DNA from: Niallia alba
GTDB taxonomy: Bacteria; Bacillota; Bacilli; Bacillales; Cytobacillaceae
Reading direction: 5' to 3'
Assembly (NCBI RefSeq): GCF_012933555.1
Contig: NZ_JABBPK010000001.1
Span: forward strand, 412,001-476,000
Length of the DNA: 64,000 nt
The notes under the pieces: generated by a model
Seen by the model: the letters and a program-made list of their open reading frames with translations, nothing else
Told to the model about the DNA's origin: nothing
Database searches by the model: none
Part shown: positions 1-8,584 of the stretch, piece by piece
How the letters are laid out: every line of letters begins with the position of its first letter
How positions within the stretch are numbered: the first letter of the stretch is position 1
Made by a program: the position numbers and the translations under genes

Positions 1-258
1 AATGGTTACTTAATACCAAGAGATGCGAGTGAGCAGGCAGAGACGGGGAGAAATGTTCCTTTAGATGAAATAGAGCCAGGAGATTTATTATTTTTTGCTT
101 ATGAGGAAGGGAAAGGAAAGATTCACCATGTAGGTATCTATTATGGAGAAAATAAGTTACTTCATTCCCCCAACACCGGAAAATCAATCGAAATTATTCC
201 TTTAGAAAATACAATCTATGAAAAAGAATTATGTGTAGCAAGAAGATATTGGGAATAA
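1..258 (+). CDS. ykfC: C-terminal part of NlpC/P60 murein-peptide endopeptidase
   Basis: The gene enters from the left edge and only its last 85 codons are visible, ending in TAA at 256-258. The residues include a PGDLLFF motif, then an IHHVGIYYG stretch and a LLHSP stretch, which is how the C-terminal half of NlpC/P60 cysteine peptidases looks; the HHVGIY histidine fits the catalytic His. The catalytic Cys lies outside the window. YkfC cuts the gamma-D-Glu to diamino acid bond of murein peptides after uptake. The next gene, 13 bases on, encodes a dipeptide-type ABC ATPase, as in the ykf murein-recycling operon of B. subtilis, which supports the name. The assignment rests on partial sequence plus context. 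Confidence 0.8.
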   Translation, partial: NGYLIPRDASEQAETGRNVPLDEIEPGDLLFFAYEEGKGKIHHVGIYYGENKLLHSPNTGKSIEIIPLENTIYEKELCVARRYWE

Positions 259-271
259 GGAGAGAGAAGGA

Positions 272-1231
272 ATGACACAGCAGGTTCTATTAAAAGTGGA
301 TAATGTATCGAAGCATTTTGAATTAGAAAAGAATATGACATTACAAGCTGTATCAAATGTATCCTTTCATATCAAGAGAGGGGAAACGTTTGGCATTGTT
401 GGTGAATCAGGCTGTGGTAAATCTACATTGGGTAGAACAATTATTGGATTATATAAAACATCAAATGGGCAGATTTTATACAATGATACCAACCTAGAAA
501 GTGTTTCTACAAAGGATACATTTGCATTTCGCAGAAAGATGCAAATGATCTTTCAAGACCCTTACGCCTCTTTAAACCCTCGTTCTACTGTACGTGAGAT
601 TTTGGCAGAGCCTTTGGAAGTCCATGGAGTGTATCAAACAAAGGAAGAAAAAAATGCCCGTATAGATGAACTGTTGGAAAGAGTAGGACTAAATAGAGAA
701 CATGCTAATCGATTTCCACATGAATTTAGTGGGGGCCAAAGGCAAAGAATTGGGATAGCAAGAGCGTTAGCGTTAGAGCCAGAATTTATTATTGCTGACG
801 AACCAATTTCCGCATTAGATGTTTCAGTTCAAGCACAAGTAGTAAATCTGCTAAAAAGATTACAACGAGAAAAACAATTAACCTATCTATTTATAGCCCA
901 TGACTTATCAATGGTAAAGCAAATTAGTGATCGAATTGGTGTAATGTATTTAGGGAATTTAGTGGAACTGACAGATAGTAAAGAGTTATATTCCAATCCA
1001 CTACACCCTTATACACAGGCACTCCTTTCTGCTATTCCGATTCCAGATCCAGATATAGAGGACAAAAGAGAACGAATTATATTAAAAGGGGAATTACCAA
1101 GTCCAGTGGATCCGCCAAGCGGCTGTGTTTTTCGAACGCGTTGCCCGCATGCAATGGATATTTGTACTAATGATAAGCCAGTTTGGCAAGAACGAGAAGA
1201 TGGCCATTTTGTTGCATGTCATCTTTATTAG
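272..1231 (+). CDS. ykfD: Di/oligopeptide ABC transporter ATP-binding protein (YkfD/OppF type)
   Basis: Cytoplasmic ATPase that powers peptide uptake; in this context the cargo is probably murein tripeptide or L-Ala-Glu dipeptide. Walker A GESGCGKST is at residues 44-52, the Q-loop Gln at 95, signature FSGGQ at 152-156, Walker B FIIADE at 172-177 and the switch His at 210. The C-terminal oligopeptide extension carries Cys 285, 291, 298 and 316, as in OppD/OppF/DppD proteins that hold an iron-sulfur cluster. At 319 residues it has normal length. The ATG follows an AGGAGAGAGAAGG ribosome site. No permease or binding protein is visible, so those genes would lie to the left. The family call is firm; the cargo is inferred. 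Confidence 0.88.
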   Translation: MTQQVLLKVDNVSKHFELEKNMTLQAVSNVSFHIKRGETFGIVGESGCGKSTLGRTIIGLYKTSNGQILYNDTNLESVSTKDTFAFRRKMQMIFQDPYASLNPRSTVREILAEPLEVHGVYQTKEEKNARIDELLERVGLNREHANRFPHEFSGGQRQRIGIARALALEPEFIIADEPISALDVSVQAQVVNLLKRLQREKQLTYLFIAHDLSMVKQISDRIGVMYLGNLVELTDSKELYSNPLHPYTQALLSAIPIPDPDIEDKRERIILKGELPSPVDPPSGCVFRTRCPHAMDICTNDKPVWQEREDGHFVACHLY

Positions 1232-1246
1232 GGAATAACGATTAGG

Positions 1247-2017
1247 ATGAATATGGAGATATTAAGCAAACGAATAAACGAAATTGTACAGGAGTATAAG
1301 GCTCATGGTCACTTTGGGATAGCTATTGAGTGGAAGGGAAAATGTTTTTACTTTAACGCGAAGGATGTCTTTCCAAGTGCTAGTCTAATTAAATTGCCAA
1401 TTCTGTTAGAAGGCTTTATGCAGAGCTCAAGTGGAACCTTAGTGTTGGATGATTTAGAAAGGGTTAAAGATATCCAGAAAGTAGGAGGGGCGGGTATTGT
1501 TCAATATATGTCCCCACAAAGCCGTTTATCTGTTCATGATCTACTCACTTTAATGATTATTGTTTCAGATAATATGGCAGCCAATTATTTGATTGAACGA
1601 CTTGGCATAGACAGCGTTAATAGAAGATGTCAGCAGCTTCGGATGTCCTCAACGATTCTCCAGCGCAAAATGATGGACCAAGAAGCAAGAGAAAGAAAAC
1701 TGGAAAACTATACTTCGCCTTTAGATATTATTCGTTGTTTAAAGGCAATTCAGAACAATAAGAATCAGAGCTGTAAAAAAATCTTATCCCATCAGCAACT
1801 TCTTGATAAACTACCGTATTACTTTGAGGAGAATAGTTGTATAAGGATTGCGAATAAAACTGGAGAGTTAGATAAGGTAGAGCATGATTGTGCTATTATA
1901 GAGCACGAGGATGAAATGATCTATGTTGCTGTTTTAACAGACCAATTAACAACAAATTTTAAAGGGAAACAAGTTATCCAGTTAATTGGAGCAAGTATTC
2001 TTGAATGTTTATCATGA
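1247..2017 (+). CDS. Class A beta-lactamase-like serine hydrolase without the ExxLN motif
   Basis: 256 residues with the penicillin-recognising serine hydrolase motifs in order: S46-L-I-K49, S107-D-N109 and K204-T-G206. The class A Glu of the ExxLN omega loop is not present; the corresponding stretch reads RKMMDQEARERKLENYTSP. I see no signal peptide, so the protein is probably cytoplasmic. It sits 15 bases behind the peptide-transporter ATPase and ends in a terminator, so it is the last gene of the murein-recycling operon. Known family: such proteins hydrolyse peptides or amides as often as beta-lactams. A role on imported murein peptides is inferred; beta-lactam resistance is unlikely without the Glu and without export. 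A second ATG at 1253 is an equally good start. Confidence 0.75.
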   Translation: MNMEILSKRINEIVQEYKAHGHFGIAIEWKGKCFYFNAKDVFPSASLIKLPILLEGFMQSSSGTLVLDDLERVKDIQKVGGAGIVQYMSPQSRLSVHDLLTLMIIVSDNMAANYLIERLGIDSVNRRCQQLRMSSTILQRKMMDQEARERKLENYTSPLDIIRCLKAIQNNKNQSCKKILSHQQLLDKLPYYFEENSCIRIANKTGELDKVEHDCAIIEHEDEMIYVAVLTDQLTTNFKGKQVIQLIGASILECLS

Positions 2018-2050
2018 AAAAAGTCTGAACCTATTAGGCAGACTTTTTTT
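2018..2050 (+). terminator. Rho-independent terminator of the murein-peptide operon
   Basis: An AGTCTG/CAGACT stem closes around a CTATTAG-containing loop directly after the stop codon and is followed by seven T. Confidence 0.8.
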
Positions 2051-2104
2051 ATAAATGAAATGTTTATGCGAAAAAATAAATCTTGTTAAATATTTTAAAC
2101 AGTC

Positions 2105-2153
2105 TTGAATGAAAGTCTAGTTCAAATTATAATAAATAATGAAAATCATTATC
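2105..2153 (+). promoter_or_regulatory. Sigma-A promoter with overlapping Fur box for yusV
   Basis: -35 TTGAAT (2105-2110), a 17-bp spacer and a perfect -10 TATAAT (2128-2133). The sequence 2135-2153 matches the 19-bp Fur consensus GATAATGATAATCATTATC at 17 of 19 positions and covers the expected start point, so Fur-Fe2+ would block initiation. The 5' leader of about 180 nt up to the GTG start shows no other structure I can name. Confidence 0.82.
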
Positions 2154-2319
2154 AATTATTAAAAAGCGTTCTTATTTAATTAATAAAGGGATAGGTACAA
2201 ATGCTCTCTTGGAATAAAGAATGAAATAAATGAAAAAATAGGATTAGCAGAATAAAACGAAAAATGCTCCTCGGTTTTAAAAGGGTATATAGAAAAGTAA
2301 GGGAAGGAGAGAAGAAAGC

Positions 2320-3138
2320 GTGGACATACTATCTACAGATCAATTGAAAATTGGCTATGAAGATAAAATTATCGTTAATGACTTAAATTTACATGTGCAA
2401 GAAGGGAAAATTACTACTATCATTGGACCAAATGGTTGTGGGAAATCGACGATATTAAAAACTCTTGCACGGATTCATAAGGCAAAGGCCGGGTATGTAT
2501 ATTTAGATGGAGAAATGATACACAAAATCCCCACGAAAAAAATTGCCCAAAGAATGGCTGTGCTTCCTCAATCTCCAGAAGCACCGAATGGATTAACAAT
2601 ATTCGATTTAGTTTCCTATGGGCGGTCTCCTCATCAAAAAGGCTTTGGTCGTTTAGGGGAGAAAGACAGAGAAGTAATAAATTGGGCATTGGATGTCACT
2701 GGTCTTACGGAGTTGAGAGATCAGGAAGTGGATACCTTATCAGGTGGACAGAGACAAAGAGCGTGGATCGCAATGGCGATTGCACAAGAAACAAATCTTC
2801 TGCTTTTAGATGAGCCGACTACTTATTTAGACATGGCCCATCAGCTGGAAGTACTGAAATTATTAAAAAAACTAAATGAAGAAGAAAATCGAACCATTGT
2901 GATGGTTATCCATGATTTAAACCATGCAGCAAGATTTTCTGATCATATGGTAGCGATGAGAAACGGACATTTAATGAAAGAAGGAACAGCGGAGGAAGTA
3001 ATGACCGAAACGGTTTTGAAAGAAGTTTTTCAAATAGATGCCGTTGTAGTCAAAGACCCTAGAACAAATAAGCCAGCTTGTCTTTCTTACGATTTAATAC
3101 ATCAAAAGGAAAGAGTATTAGTAGCATCTGCTAAGTAA
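2320..3138 (+). CDS. yusV: Iron-siderophore ABC transporter ATPase (YusV type)
   Basis: Cytoplasmic ATPase of the FecE/FhuC family. Walker A GPNGCGKST is at residues 36-44, signature LSGGQRQR at 140-147, Walker B LLLLDEPTTYLD at about 160-171, and a VIHDLNHAARFSDH switch follows. At 272 residues it matches B. subtilis YusV closely over its whole length as I remember it. YusV is a shared ATPase that serves several siderophore permeases; here too the gene stands alone, with its own promoter and terminator and no permease beside it. The GTG start is set by AAGGAGA at 2304-2310. Regulation by Fur is read from the box at 2135-2153. Confidence 0.9.
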   Translation: MDILSTDQLKIGYEDKIIVNDLNLHVQEGKITTIIGPNGCGKSTILKTLARIHKAKAGYVYLDGEMIHKIPTKKIAQRMAVLPQSPEAPNGLTIFDLVSYGRSPHQKGFGRLGEKDREVINWALDVTGLTELRDQEVDTLSGGQRQRAWIAMAIAQETNLLLLDEPTTYLDMAHQLEVLKLLKKLNEEENRTIVMVIHDLNHAARFSDHMVAMRNGHLMKEGTAEEVMTETVLKEVFQIDAVVVKDPRTNKPACLSYDLIHQKERVLVASAK

Positions 3139-3168
3139 TCAATGGAAGAGGATTGCTTAGCTTTTTTT
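3130..3168 (+). terminator. Terminator after yusV
   Basis: GCTAAGTAATC pairs with GATTGCTTAGC (one G-T pair) around a short loop and is followed by seven T. The stem starts inside the last yusV codons. Confidence 0.85.
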
Positions 3169-3287
3169 GTTTGGCTGTTTATGTAATATATGGTTATTTT
3201 ACGGTGAATATTGCTTGTTTCCGCCTTTTCTTAGCATGAAAGGTAGGCGTTTTTCATATAATGGATTGAGTAACGTTTCACATAAAT

Positions 3288-3317
3288 TTGCTTATTATCG
3301 TCGTACCTATTTATAAT
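3288..3317 (+). promoter_or_regulatory. Candidate sigma-A promoter of murB
   Basis: TTGCTT (3288-3293), 18-bp spacer, TATAAT (3312-3317), 55 bases before the chosen murB start. A second -10-like TATACT lies a few bases downstream. Confidence 0.55.
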
Positions 3318-3372
3318 TTTGGTATACTATTAGAATAGTGTAGTCAGAAATATGTATAGAAGGTTGAGATTA

Positions 3373-4284
3373 ATGGATAAGAATATATTGATTAAAAAGT
3401 TTCTTGAAATTTTGCCCGAAGAATGTGTAAAGATGGATGAGGCGTTAAATAAATATACGTATACGAAAATTGGTGGAAAGGCTGATTTTTTACTTTTTCC
3501 GCTTACGTACGAACAATTACAGTCAGCTTATAAAATAGCACTTAGCGAAAATATGCCAATCACTATTTTAGGAAATGGTTCCAATGTGTTAATTAGAGAT
3601 GGTGGTATTCGTGGAGTTGTCTTTAATTTAACAAGGCTAGACAAAATTTCCCTTGAAGGTAATAAAGTGATTGCCCAGAGTGGAGCTGCCATTATTGAGA
3701 CCTCTAGATTTGCCTTAGAACATTCTTTAACAGGATTGGAGTTTGCTTGTGGAATTCCAGGATCTGTAGGTGGTGCGTTATATATGAACGCTGGTGCTTA
3801 TGGAGGAGAGGTTTCTGACGTATTGCAATCCGCCAAGATATTAACGCGAGCTGGAGAAATTATAATAGTAACAAAAGAGGAATTAGAGCTTGGCTACCGC
3901 ACAAGTAGTATTGGGAAAAATGGCTGGGTAGCGTTAGAAGGAACTTTTTCTCTTGAAACAGGAGATTATGCAGAAATTAAAGCGAAAATGGATGAACTGA
4001 CTTTCTTGCGCGAATCAAAACAGCCGTTAGAATATCCTTCATGTGGAAGTGTTTTTAAAAGACCACCAAACTACTTTGCAGGAAAACTTATTCAAGATAG
4101 TGGACTTCAAGGAACGAAAATTGGTGGTGCTCAAGTATCTACAAAACATGCAGGTTTTATTGTAAACGTGGAGGATGCCACAGCGAATGATTATTTATCC
4201 TTAATAAAGCATGTCCAAAAAACTGTGAAAGCAAACTTTAATGTAGACCTCGAGACAGAAGTAAGAATCATTGGTGAGGAATAA
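3373..4284 (+). CDS. murB: UDP-N-acetylenolpyruvoylglucosamine reductase
   Basis: FAD enzyme that reduces UDP-GlcNAc-enolpyruvate with NADPH to UDP-MurNAc in the cytoplasm, the second committed step of peptidoglycan synthesis. Seen: YTYTKIGG near the N terminus, the FAD-binding LGNGSNVLIRDGG and GIPGSVGGALYMNAGAYGGE stretches, YRTS, and the type II PSCGSVFKRP motif with the catalytic Ser, ending in ETEVRIIGEE. With the ATG at 3373 the product is 303 residues, the usual Bacillus length; a ribosome site AGAAGGTTGAG precedes it. An in-frame ATG at 3352 would add MYRRLRL but lacks a ribosome site. The gene is monocistronic between its promoter and terminator. Confidence 0.95.
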   Translation: MDKNILIKKFLEILPEECVKMDEALNKYTYTKIGGKADFLLFPLTYEQLQSAYKIALSENMPITILGNGSNVLIRDGGIRGVVFNLTRLDKISLEGNKVIAQSGAAIIETSRFALEHSLTGLEFACGIPGSVGGALYMNAGAYGGEVSDVLQSAKILTRAGEIIIVTKEELELGYRTSSIGKNGWVALEGTFSLETGDYAEIKAKMDELTFLRESKQPLEYPSCGSVFKRPPNYFAGKLIQDSGLQGTKIGGAQVSTKHAGFIVNVEDATANDYLSLIKHVQKTVKANFNVDLETEVRIIGEE

Positions 4285-4316
4285 AGAGCAGGCTGTTAAT
4301 GAAATAAGAACGAAAA

Positions 4317-4360
4317 GGGCATCTGAAAGAGAGTAATCTTTTTCAGATGCCCTTTTTTTT
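4317..4360 (+). terminator. Terminator after murB
   Basis: GGGCATCTGAAA pairs with TTTCAGATGCCC and is followed by eight T. It also separates murB from the convergent VanZ-like gene. Confidence 0.9.
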
Positions 4361-4367
4361 AAAAGAA

Positions 4368-4487
4368 GGCTATTTCCGTAAAGTTATTGCTCTGCCGCCT
4401 TCCTGGCTTTGCCTGTGGAGTCTGGATATCTATGTGTATTCATGCTGCTCAGTATTTCTTCCCTATTGAGTAAAATTTTTTGAAAGT
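4368..4487 (-). repeat. Decayed copy of the GGCTGTTTTC mobile repeat, inverted
   Basis: Reading the minus strand, the pieces GAGCAGC, GAATACAC, TAACTTTACGGAAATAGCC recur in the order found in the fuller copies at 39729 and 45854. The centre is replaced or scrambled. It lies between the murB terminator and the end of the VanZ-like gene. Confidence 0.55.
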
Positions 4488-4490
4488 GGC

Positions 4491-5183
4491 TTAAAAGAAA
4501 AAAGATTTATATACTATTCTTCGCACAAATAACCGCATCATTAGATACAGGAAGTAACCAAATATCGCTCCGAAGACATTTAAAATAAAATCATCTATAT
4601 CTGCCGCTCGATCCATGGTAAAGAAATATTGGATAAGTTCAATAGAAAGAGAACATAGAACAGCAAGCCCTATTGTGACACATGTTCTAAATCGTTTTTT
4701 ATATAACATAGGCAGGATAAAACCAAAGGGAATAAACAGAATGATATTTCCTAAAGTATATAACATCCAAAAAAAAGGTGGCTTATATTTATATTGATAC
4801 AAAATTTGGACATAGGGAGTTAAGTTCATTTTCCCCTCGGTTATATTTGGCGGTGAGAAGTGAAAAGGCTTTAATGTTATGTATATGAGTGTCAATAAAT
4901 AAAAGAAAAAAAGATTGAGCATAAATTCTCTAGAAAATAGGATTGCTTTTCTTTGATTATTTTGATGAATACGAAAATAAATCCATAACGGAACGACAAG
5001 GATAAGAATAAAGGGGAAATTTAATAGTAACTGAACTCCGCTTATGGACCATAGTATGATAAACAGAAAGAGGACAATGATAAAAAAAATCCCGTTTTTT
5101 AATACTTGCACAGATAATCGAAGTCCTTTCTTTTTTGTTCTCCCAAAAGTATATGTAGGCTTGTTCAAAAGTAGACTATCCAA
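4491..5183 (-). CDS. VanZ-family membrane protein
   Basis: About 230 residues with five or six hydrophobic segments. The VanZ signature is clear: NLTPY, then NIILFIPFGFILPML, SIELIQYF, and DIDDFILNVFGAIFGYFLY with the conserved acidic pair. VanZ itself gives low-level teicoplanin resistance, but most homologues have no known role, so I assign none. The start is uncertain: the reading frame has only a TTG at 5183 without a good ribosome site, and the first in-frame ATG is deep inside the protein. The gene is convergent with murB and divergent from the aldo/keto reductase. Confidence 0.75.
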   Translation of the reverse strand: MDSLLLNKPTYTFGRTKKKGLRLSVQVLKNGIFFIIVLFLFIILWSISGVQLLLNFPFILILVVPLWIYFRIHQNNQRKAILFSREFMLNLFFFYLLTLIYITLKPFHFSPPNITEGKMNLTPYVQILYQYKYKPPFFWMLYTLGNIILFIPFGFILPMLYKKRFRTCVTIGLAVLCSLSIELIQYFFTMDRAADIDDFILNVFGAIFGYFLYLMMRLFVRRIVYKSFFF

Positions 5184-5282
5184 TTGGAACAGGAGCGAAT
5201 TACTTTACTCTTTGTACGGAAATACGCATACTAGGAGTGAATGCGAGTGTTTGTCTATACATTAATGAAGGAGATGAATTTT

Positions 5283-6215
5283 TTGAGTAGTAAAGTTCAA
5301 ATCGGTCAAACGGCTATGCGTGTTACGAAGCTGGGATATGGAGCAAATTCTGTCGGCGGTCATAATTTATTTCCGAATTTAAATGATGAAACAGGAAGAA
5401 ATGTGGTAAGGAATGCATTAGATGCGGGAATCGACTTTCTGGACACTGCCTATGTTTACGGGTTAGGGAGATCAGAGGAGTTAATTGGTGAGGTGCTAAA
5501 GGAAAGAGGCAACCGCCAAGATATCGTCATTGCAAGCAAAGCAGCTCATAAATTAGTGGATGGCAAAATGGAGCTTGATAACAGCAGAGAATTTTTACGT
5601 AAATCTGTAGAAGATAGCTTAAAGCGTCTGCAAACAGATTATATTGATTTGTTCTATGTTCATTTTCCAGATGGGGTTACTCCAATGGCTGAAGTGGCAG
5701 GAACACTAAGAGAGTTAAAGGATGAAGGAAAGATTCTTGCAGTTGGAGCTTCGAATTTAGATGCTGAGCAAATAAAAGAATTTAATCAAGATGGTTATTT
5801 AGAGGTATTTCAAGCAGAGTATTCTTTATTTAAAAGACAAGCAGAGGACATATACTTACCATACTGTGTAGAAAACAATATTAGCTTTGTTCCGTATTTT
5901 CCTTTAGCCTCCGGACTATTGACTGGAAAATACTCAAAAGATTCAGCTATTAGTGATGGCAGAAAAAATAATCCGCTTTTCCAAGGAGAAGCATTTATTC
6001 GCAATGTAGAAAAGGTGGACCAATTAAAGCAAATGGCTGAAGACAAAGGCTTTGACGCGACACATTTTGCTTTGGCTTGGTTGTTGGAACAACCTGCCGT
6101 TGATGTTATTATTCCAGGAGCGAAATCAACAGACCAGCTTAAGAACAATTTACGAACATTAGACGTGACATTAACAGAAGAAGATGTGAAGAAAATAAGC
6201 AATATATTTGTGTAA
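5283..6215 (+). CDS. Aldo/keto reductase
   Basis: Soluble NADPH-dependent oxidoreductase with a TIM-barrel fold. The catalytic tetrad is visible: Asp in LDTAYVYG, Tyr in the same motif, Lys in IASKAAHK and His in YVHFPD. The cofactor end [13 protein letters not shown], typical of this family, is intact. Substrate unknown. The start is probably the TTG at 5283, which follows AAGGAG (5268-5273) by nine bases and gives 310 residues. An ATG at 5241 lies only three bases behind AGGAG and would add 14 residues that do not look like this family. No operon partner: downstream is a mobile repeat. Confidence 0.88.
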   Translation: MSSKVQIGQTAMRVTKLGYGANSVGGHNLFPNLNDETGRNVVRNALDAGIDFLDTAYVYGLGRSEELIGEVLKERGNRQDIVIASKAAHKLVDGKMELDNSREFLRKSVEDSLKRLQTDYIDLFYVHFPDGVTPMAEVAGTLRELKDEGKILAVGASNLDAEQIKEFNQDGYLEVFQAEYSLFKRQAEDIYLPYCVENNISFVPYFPLASGLLTGKYSKDSAISDGRKNNPLFQGEAFIRNVEKVDQLKQMAEDKGFDATHFALAWLLEQPAVDVIIPGAKSTDQLKNNLRTLDVTLTEEDVKKISNIFV

Positions 6216-6220
6216 GGTAT

Positions 6221-6410
6221 CATTATTTTGAAAGACTGTTGTTTTTCCAATAGGAGAAAAGAATTAGTTGGAAAAATGGAGCAGCCGGAATACACGTAGA
6301 CGCCACGGGATTAGCCAGACAGGTGAGACCCCGGCGGCTCTGAGCCCCACGGAAAGCGAAGTGTATTCGGGCTGTGAGTAATAGCAACAAACAATTTTAC
6401 GAAAACAGCC
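6221..6410 (+). repeat. Copy A of the GGCTGTTTTC mobile repeat
   Basis: Shares with the other copies the left arm TTAGTTGGAAAAATGGAGCAGC, the inner inverted pair GCAGCCGGAATACAC (6281-6295) and GTGTATTCGGGCTG (6361-6374), the core GGAAAGCGAAGTGTATTC, and the right end ACGAAAACAGCC (ends 6410). The left terminal repeat is worn down. I find no flanking duplication, so it is an older insertion. Confidence 0.8.
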
Positions 6411-6806
6411 TTTTAAAAACAAACGAAACCGATAGCAAAGCGATGGAGGGGTAGAAAACACTTCATCGCTTTTGCTTATATAAAGGGTATTTATGAAAAA
6501 GTCTTTAGTGATAGTGGGATGGGCGTATATTATTTTTGTATAACTTCAGTTCAGTCTAGAATTCCAAAAGAAGAGAAAGGGTGCATTAGGGAAGAGTCGA
6601 GTTATGTTAGATATCCTTACATTTTTTGTTATTAAAATCCTAATTTAACAATGTTTCTGCTTTTTGGTAAGCGAAATAGAAGAGATGAATTTCTCTGAAT
6701 AACTAATAAGAAGAAATTATACCAATTTTACTATCATAGTGTTACAATAGGTAAAAGTTTAAATATACAGATTTTTCGATTTAGTCGGATAATTGGAGGG
6801 GTAGAA
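6411..6806. other. Non-coding stretch upstream of ilvD
   Basis: About 400 bases without a believable gene. It is AT-rich and multiply stopped. I looked for a T-box (specifier loop, TGGNACCGCG) and for a strong CodY box, as expected for a branched-chain amino acid gene, and found neither. A -10-like TACAAT occurs near 6744, without a convincing -35. Confidence 0.5.
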
Positions 6807-8483
6807 GTGACACAATTGAGAAGTAATATGATAAAGAAGGGATTCGATCGAGCGCCACATAGAAGCTTACTACGTGCTGCTGGTGTGAAAGAGGAGGATT
6901 TTGACAAACCGTTTATCGCTGTAGTTAATTCATATATTGATATTGTTCCAGGTCATGTACACTTACAGGAATTTGGAAAAATCGTAAAAGATGCGATACG
7001 AGAAGCAGGTGGCGTGCCATTTGAAATGAATACAATTGGCGTGGACGATGGTATTGCGATGGGACATATTGGAATGCGCTATTCTTTGCCAAGCCGTGAA
7101 ATCATTGCCGATTCCATTGAAACGGTAGTGGCAGCACACTGGTTTGATGGGATGGTTTGTATTCCAAACTGTGACAAAATAACACCAGGAATGATGATGG
7201 CGTCCTTACGCTTAAATATTCCTACTATCTTTGTCAGTGGTGGCCCGATGAAGGCTGGAGTTACTAGTGATGGTAGAAAGATATCTTTATCATCTGTGTT
7301 TGAAGGGGTAGGAGCCTATCAATCTGGTAAAATTGATGAAAGCGGTCTAAGAGAATTAGAACAATTTGGCTGTCCGACATGTGGTTCCTGTTCGGGAATG
7401 TTTACGGCGAATTCCATGAACTGTTTAGCTGAAGCACTTGGTCTTGCGTTGCCTGGAAATGGGACAATTCTTGCTGTTGCTCCAGAAAGAAGAGAGTTTG
7501 TAAAAAAATCTGCTAAACAGCTGATGCAATTAATAAAAGACGATATTAAACCAAGAGATATTGTCACAGAAAAAGCAATTGATAATGCATTTGCGTTGGA
7601 TATGGCATTAGGGGGATCAACAAATACGGTACTTCATACATTGGCATTAGCCCATGAAGCAGGTGTAGAATATCCACTTGAAAGGATTAATGAAGTAGCA
7701 TCACGCGTGCCTCATTTATCTAAGTTAGCCCCTTCATCTGATGTACATATTGAAGATCTGCATGAAGCAGGCGGTGTTTCAGCGGCTCTATATGAATTAT
7801 CTAAAAAAGAAGGAGCCCTTCATTTAGATACAATAACGGTTTCTGGGAAAACACTTGGAGAGAATATTGCTGGATGTAAAGTGAAAGATTACGGTGTTAT
7901 TCGCCCGATTGATGATCCGCATACGCAAACAGGGGGATTAGCCGTATTGTTTGGTAATCTAGCCCCTCAAGGTGCGATTATTAAAACGGGTGGTGTCCAA
8001 GATGGAATTCAACGACATGAAGGACCAGCTATCGTATTTAATTCACAAGATGAAGTATTAGAGGGATTAGTAAAAGGGAAGGTAAAGGAAGGTCATGTTG
8101 TTATCATTCGCTATGAGGGACCAAAAGGGGGACCTGGTATGCCGGAAATGCTGGCACCTACTTCTCAAATTGTTGGAATGGGTCTCGGTCCAAAAGTTGC
8201 GCTTGTAACAGATGGGCGCTTTTCAGGAGCTTCACGTGGTATTTCTATCGGACATGCTTCACCAGAAGCAGCAGAGGGAGGACCGTTGGCATTCGTAAAA
8301 GATGGCGATCATGTTATAATCGACATCGAAAATCGAACAATGGATGTTATTGTTCCAGAGGAAGAGTGGGAGCAAAGAAAAGCAGAATGGAAAGGTTTTG
8401 AATCGAAAGTGAAAAGCGGCTATTTAGCTCGCTATTCCAAACTTGTTACATCTGCAAATACTGGTGCAGTATTAAAATACTAA
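6807..8483 (+). CDS. ilvD: Dihydroxy-acid dehydratase
   Basis: Iron-sulfur lyase that turns 2,3-dihydroxy-isovalerate and -methylvalerate into the 2-keto acids, the shared third step of valine and isoleucine synthesis. 558 residues, full length. Cluster ligands are visible in [12 protein letters not shown] and [19 protein letters not shown]; the C-terminal half carries the [13 protein letters not shown] and [11 protein letters not shown] motifs that form the active site. GTG start behind GGAGGGG (6796-6801). Unlike the usual ilv-leu cluster, it stands alone with its own terminator, so its expression is separate from ilvBHC, which are not in the window. Confidence 0.96.
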   Translation: MTQLRSNMIKKGFDRAPHRSLLRAAGVKEEDFDKPFIAVVNSYIDIVPGHVHLQEFGKIVKDAIREAGGVPFEMNTIGVDDGIAMGHIGMRYSLPSREIIADSIETVVAAHWFDGMVCIPNCDKITPGMMMASLRLNIPTIFVSGGPMKAGVTSDGRKISLSSVFEGVGAYQSGKIDESGLRELEQFGCPTCGSCSGMFTANSMNCLAEALGLALPGNGTILAVAPERREFVKKSAKQLMQLIKDDIKPRDIVTEKAIDNAFALDMALGGSTNTVLHTLALAHEAGVEYPLERINEVASRVPHLSKLAPSSDVHIEDLHEAGGVSAALYELSKKEGALHLDTITVSGKTLGENIAGCKVKDYGVIRPIDDPHTQTGGLAVLFGNLAPQGAIIKTGGVQDGIQRHEGPAIVFNSQDEVLEGLVKGKVKEGHVVIIRYEGPKGGPGMPEMLAPTSQIVGMGLGPKVALVTDGRFSGASRGISIGHASPEAAEGGPLAFVKDGDHVIIDIENRTMDVIVPEEEWEQRKAEWKGFESKVKSGYLARYSKLVTSANTGAVLKY

Positions 8484-8511
8484 GACGAAATACATTAGCG
8501 AAAAACGAAAA

Positions 8512-8550
8512 GCAGGTTGGATACACGAAAAGTGTATTCAACCTGCCTTT
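8512..8550 (+). terminator. Terminator between convergent ilvD and the AI-2E family gene
   Basis: GCAGGTTGGATACAC pairs with GTGTATTCAACCTGC (one G-T pair) around a GAAAA loop. The T run is short on this strand. Confidence 0.75.
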
Positions 8551-8584
8551 AATATTATTAATGCCCAGTTTTTTTATAGCTGGT

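Noticed and set aside
6480-6806. T-box or CodY control of ilvD
   Set aside because: No T-box sequence or specifier structure; the best CodY-like stretch matches only about half of the consensus.
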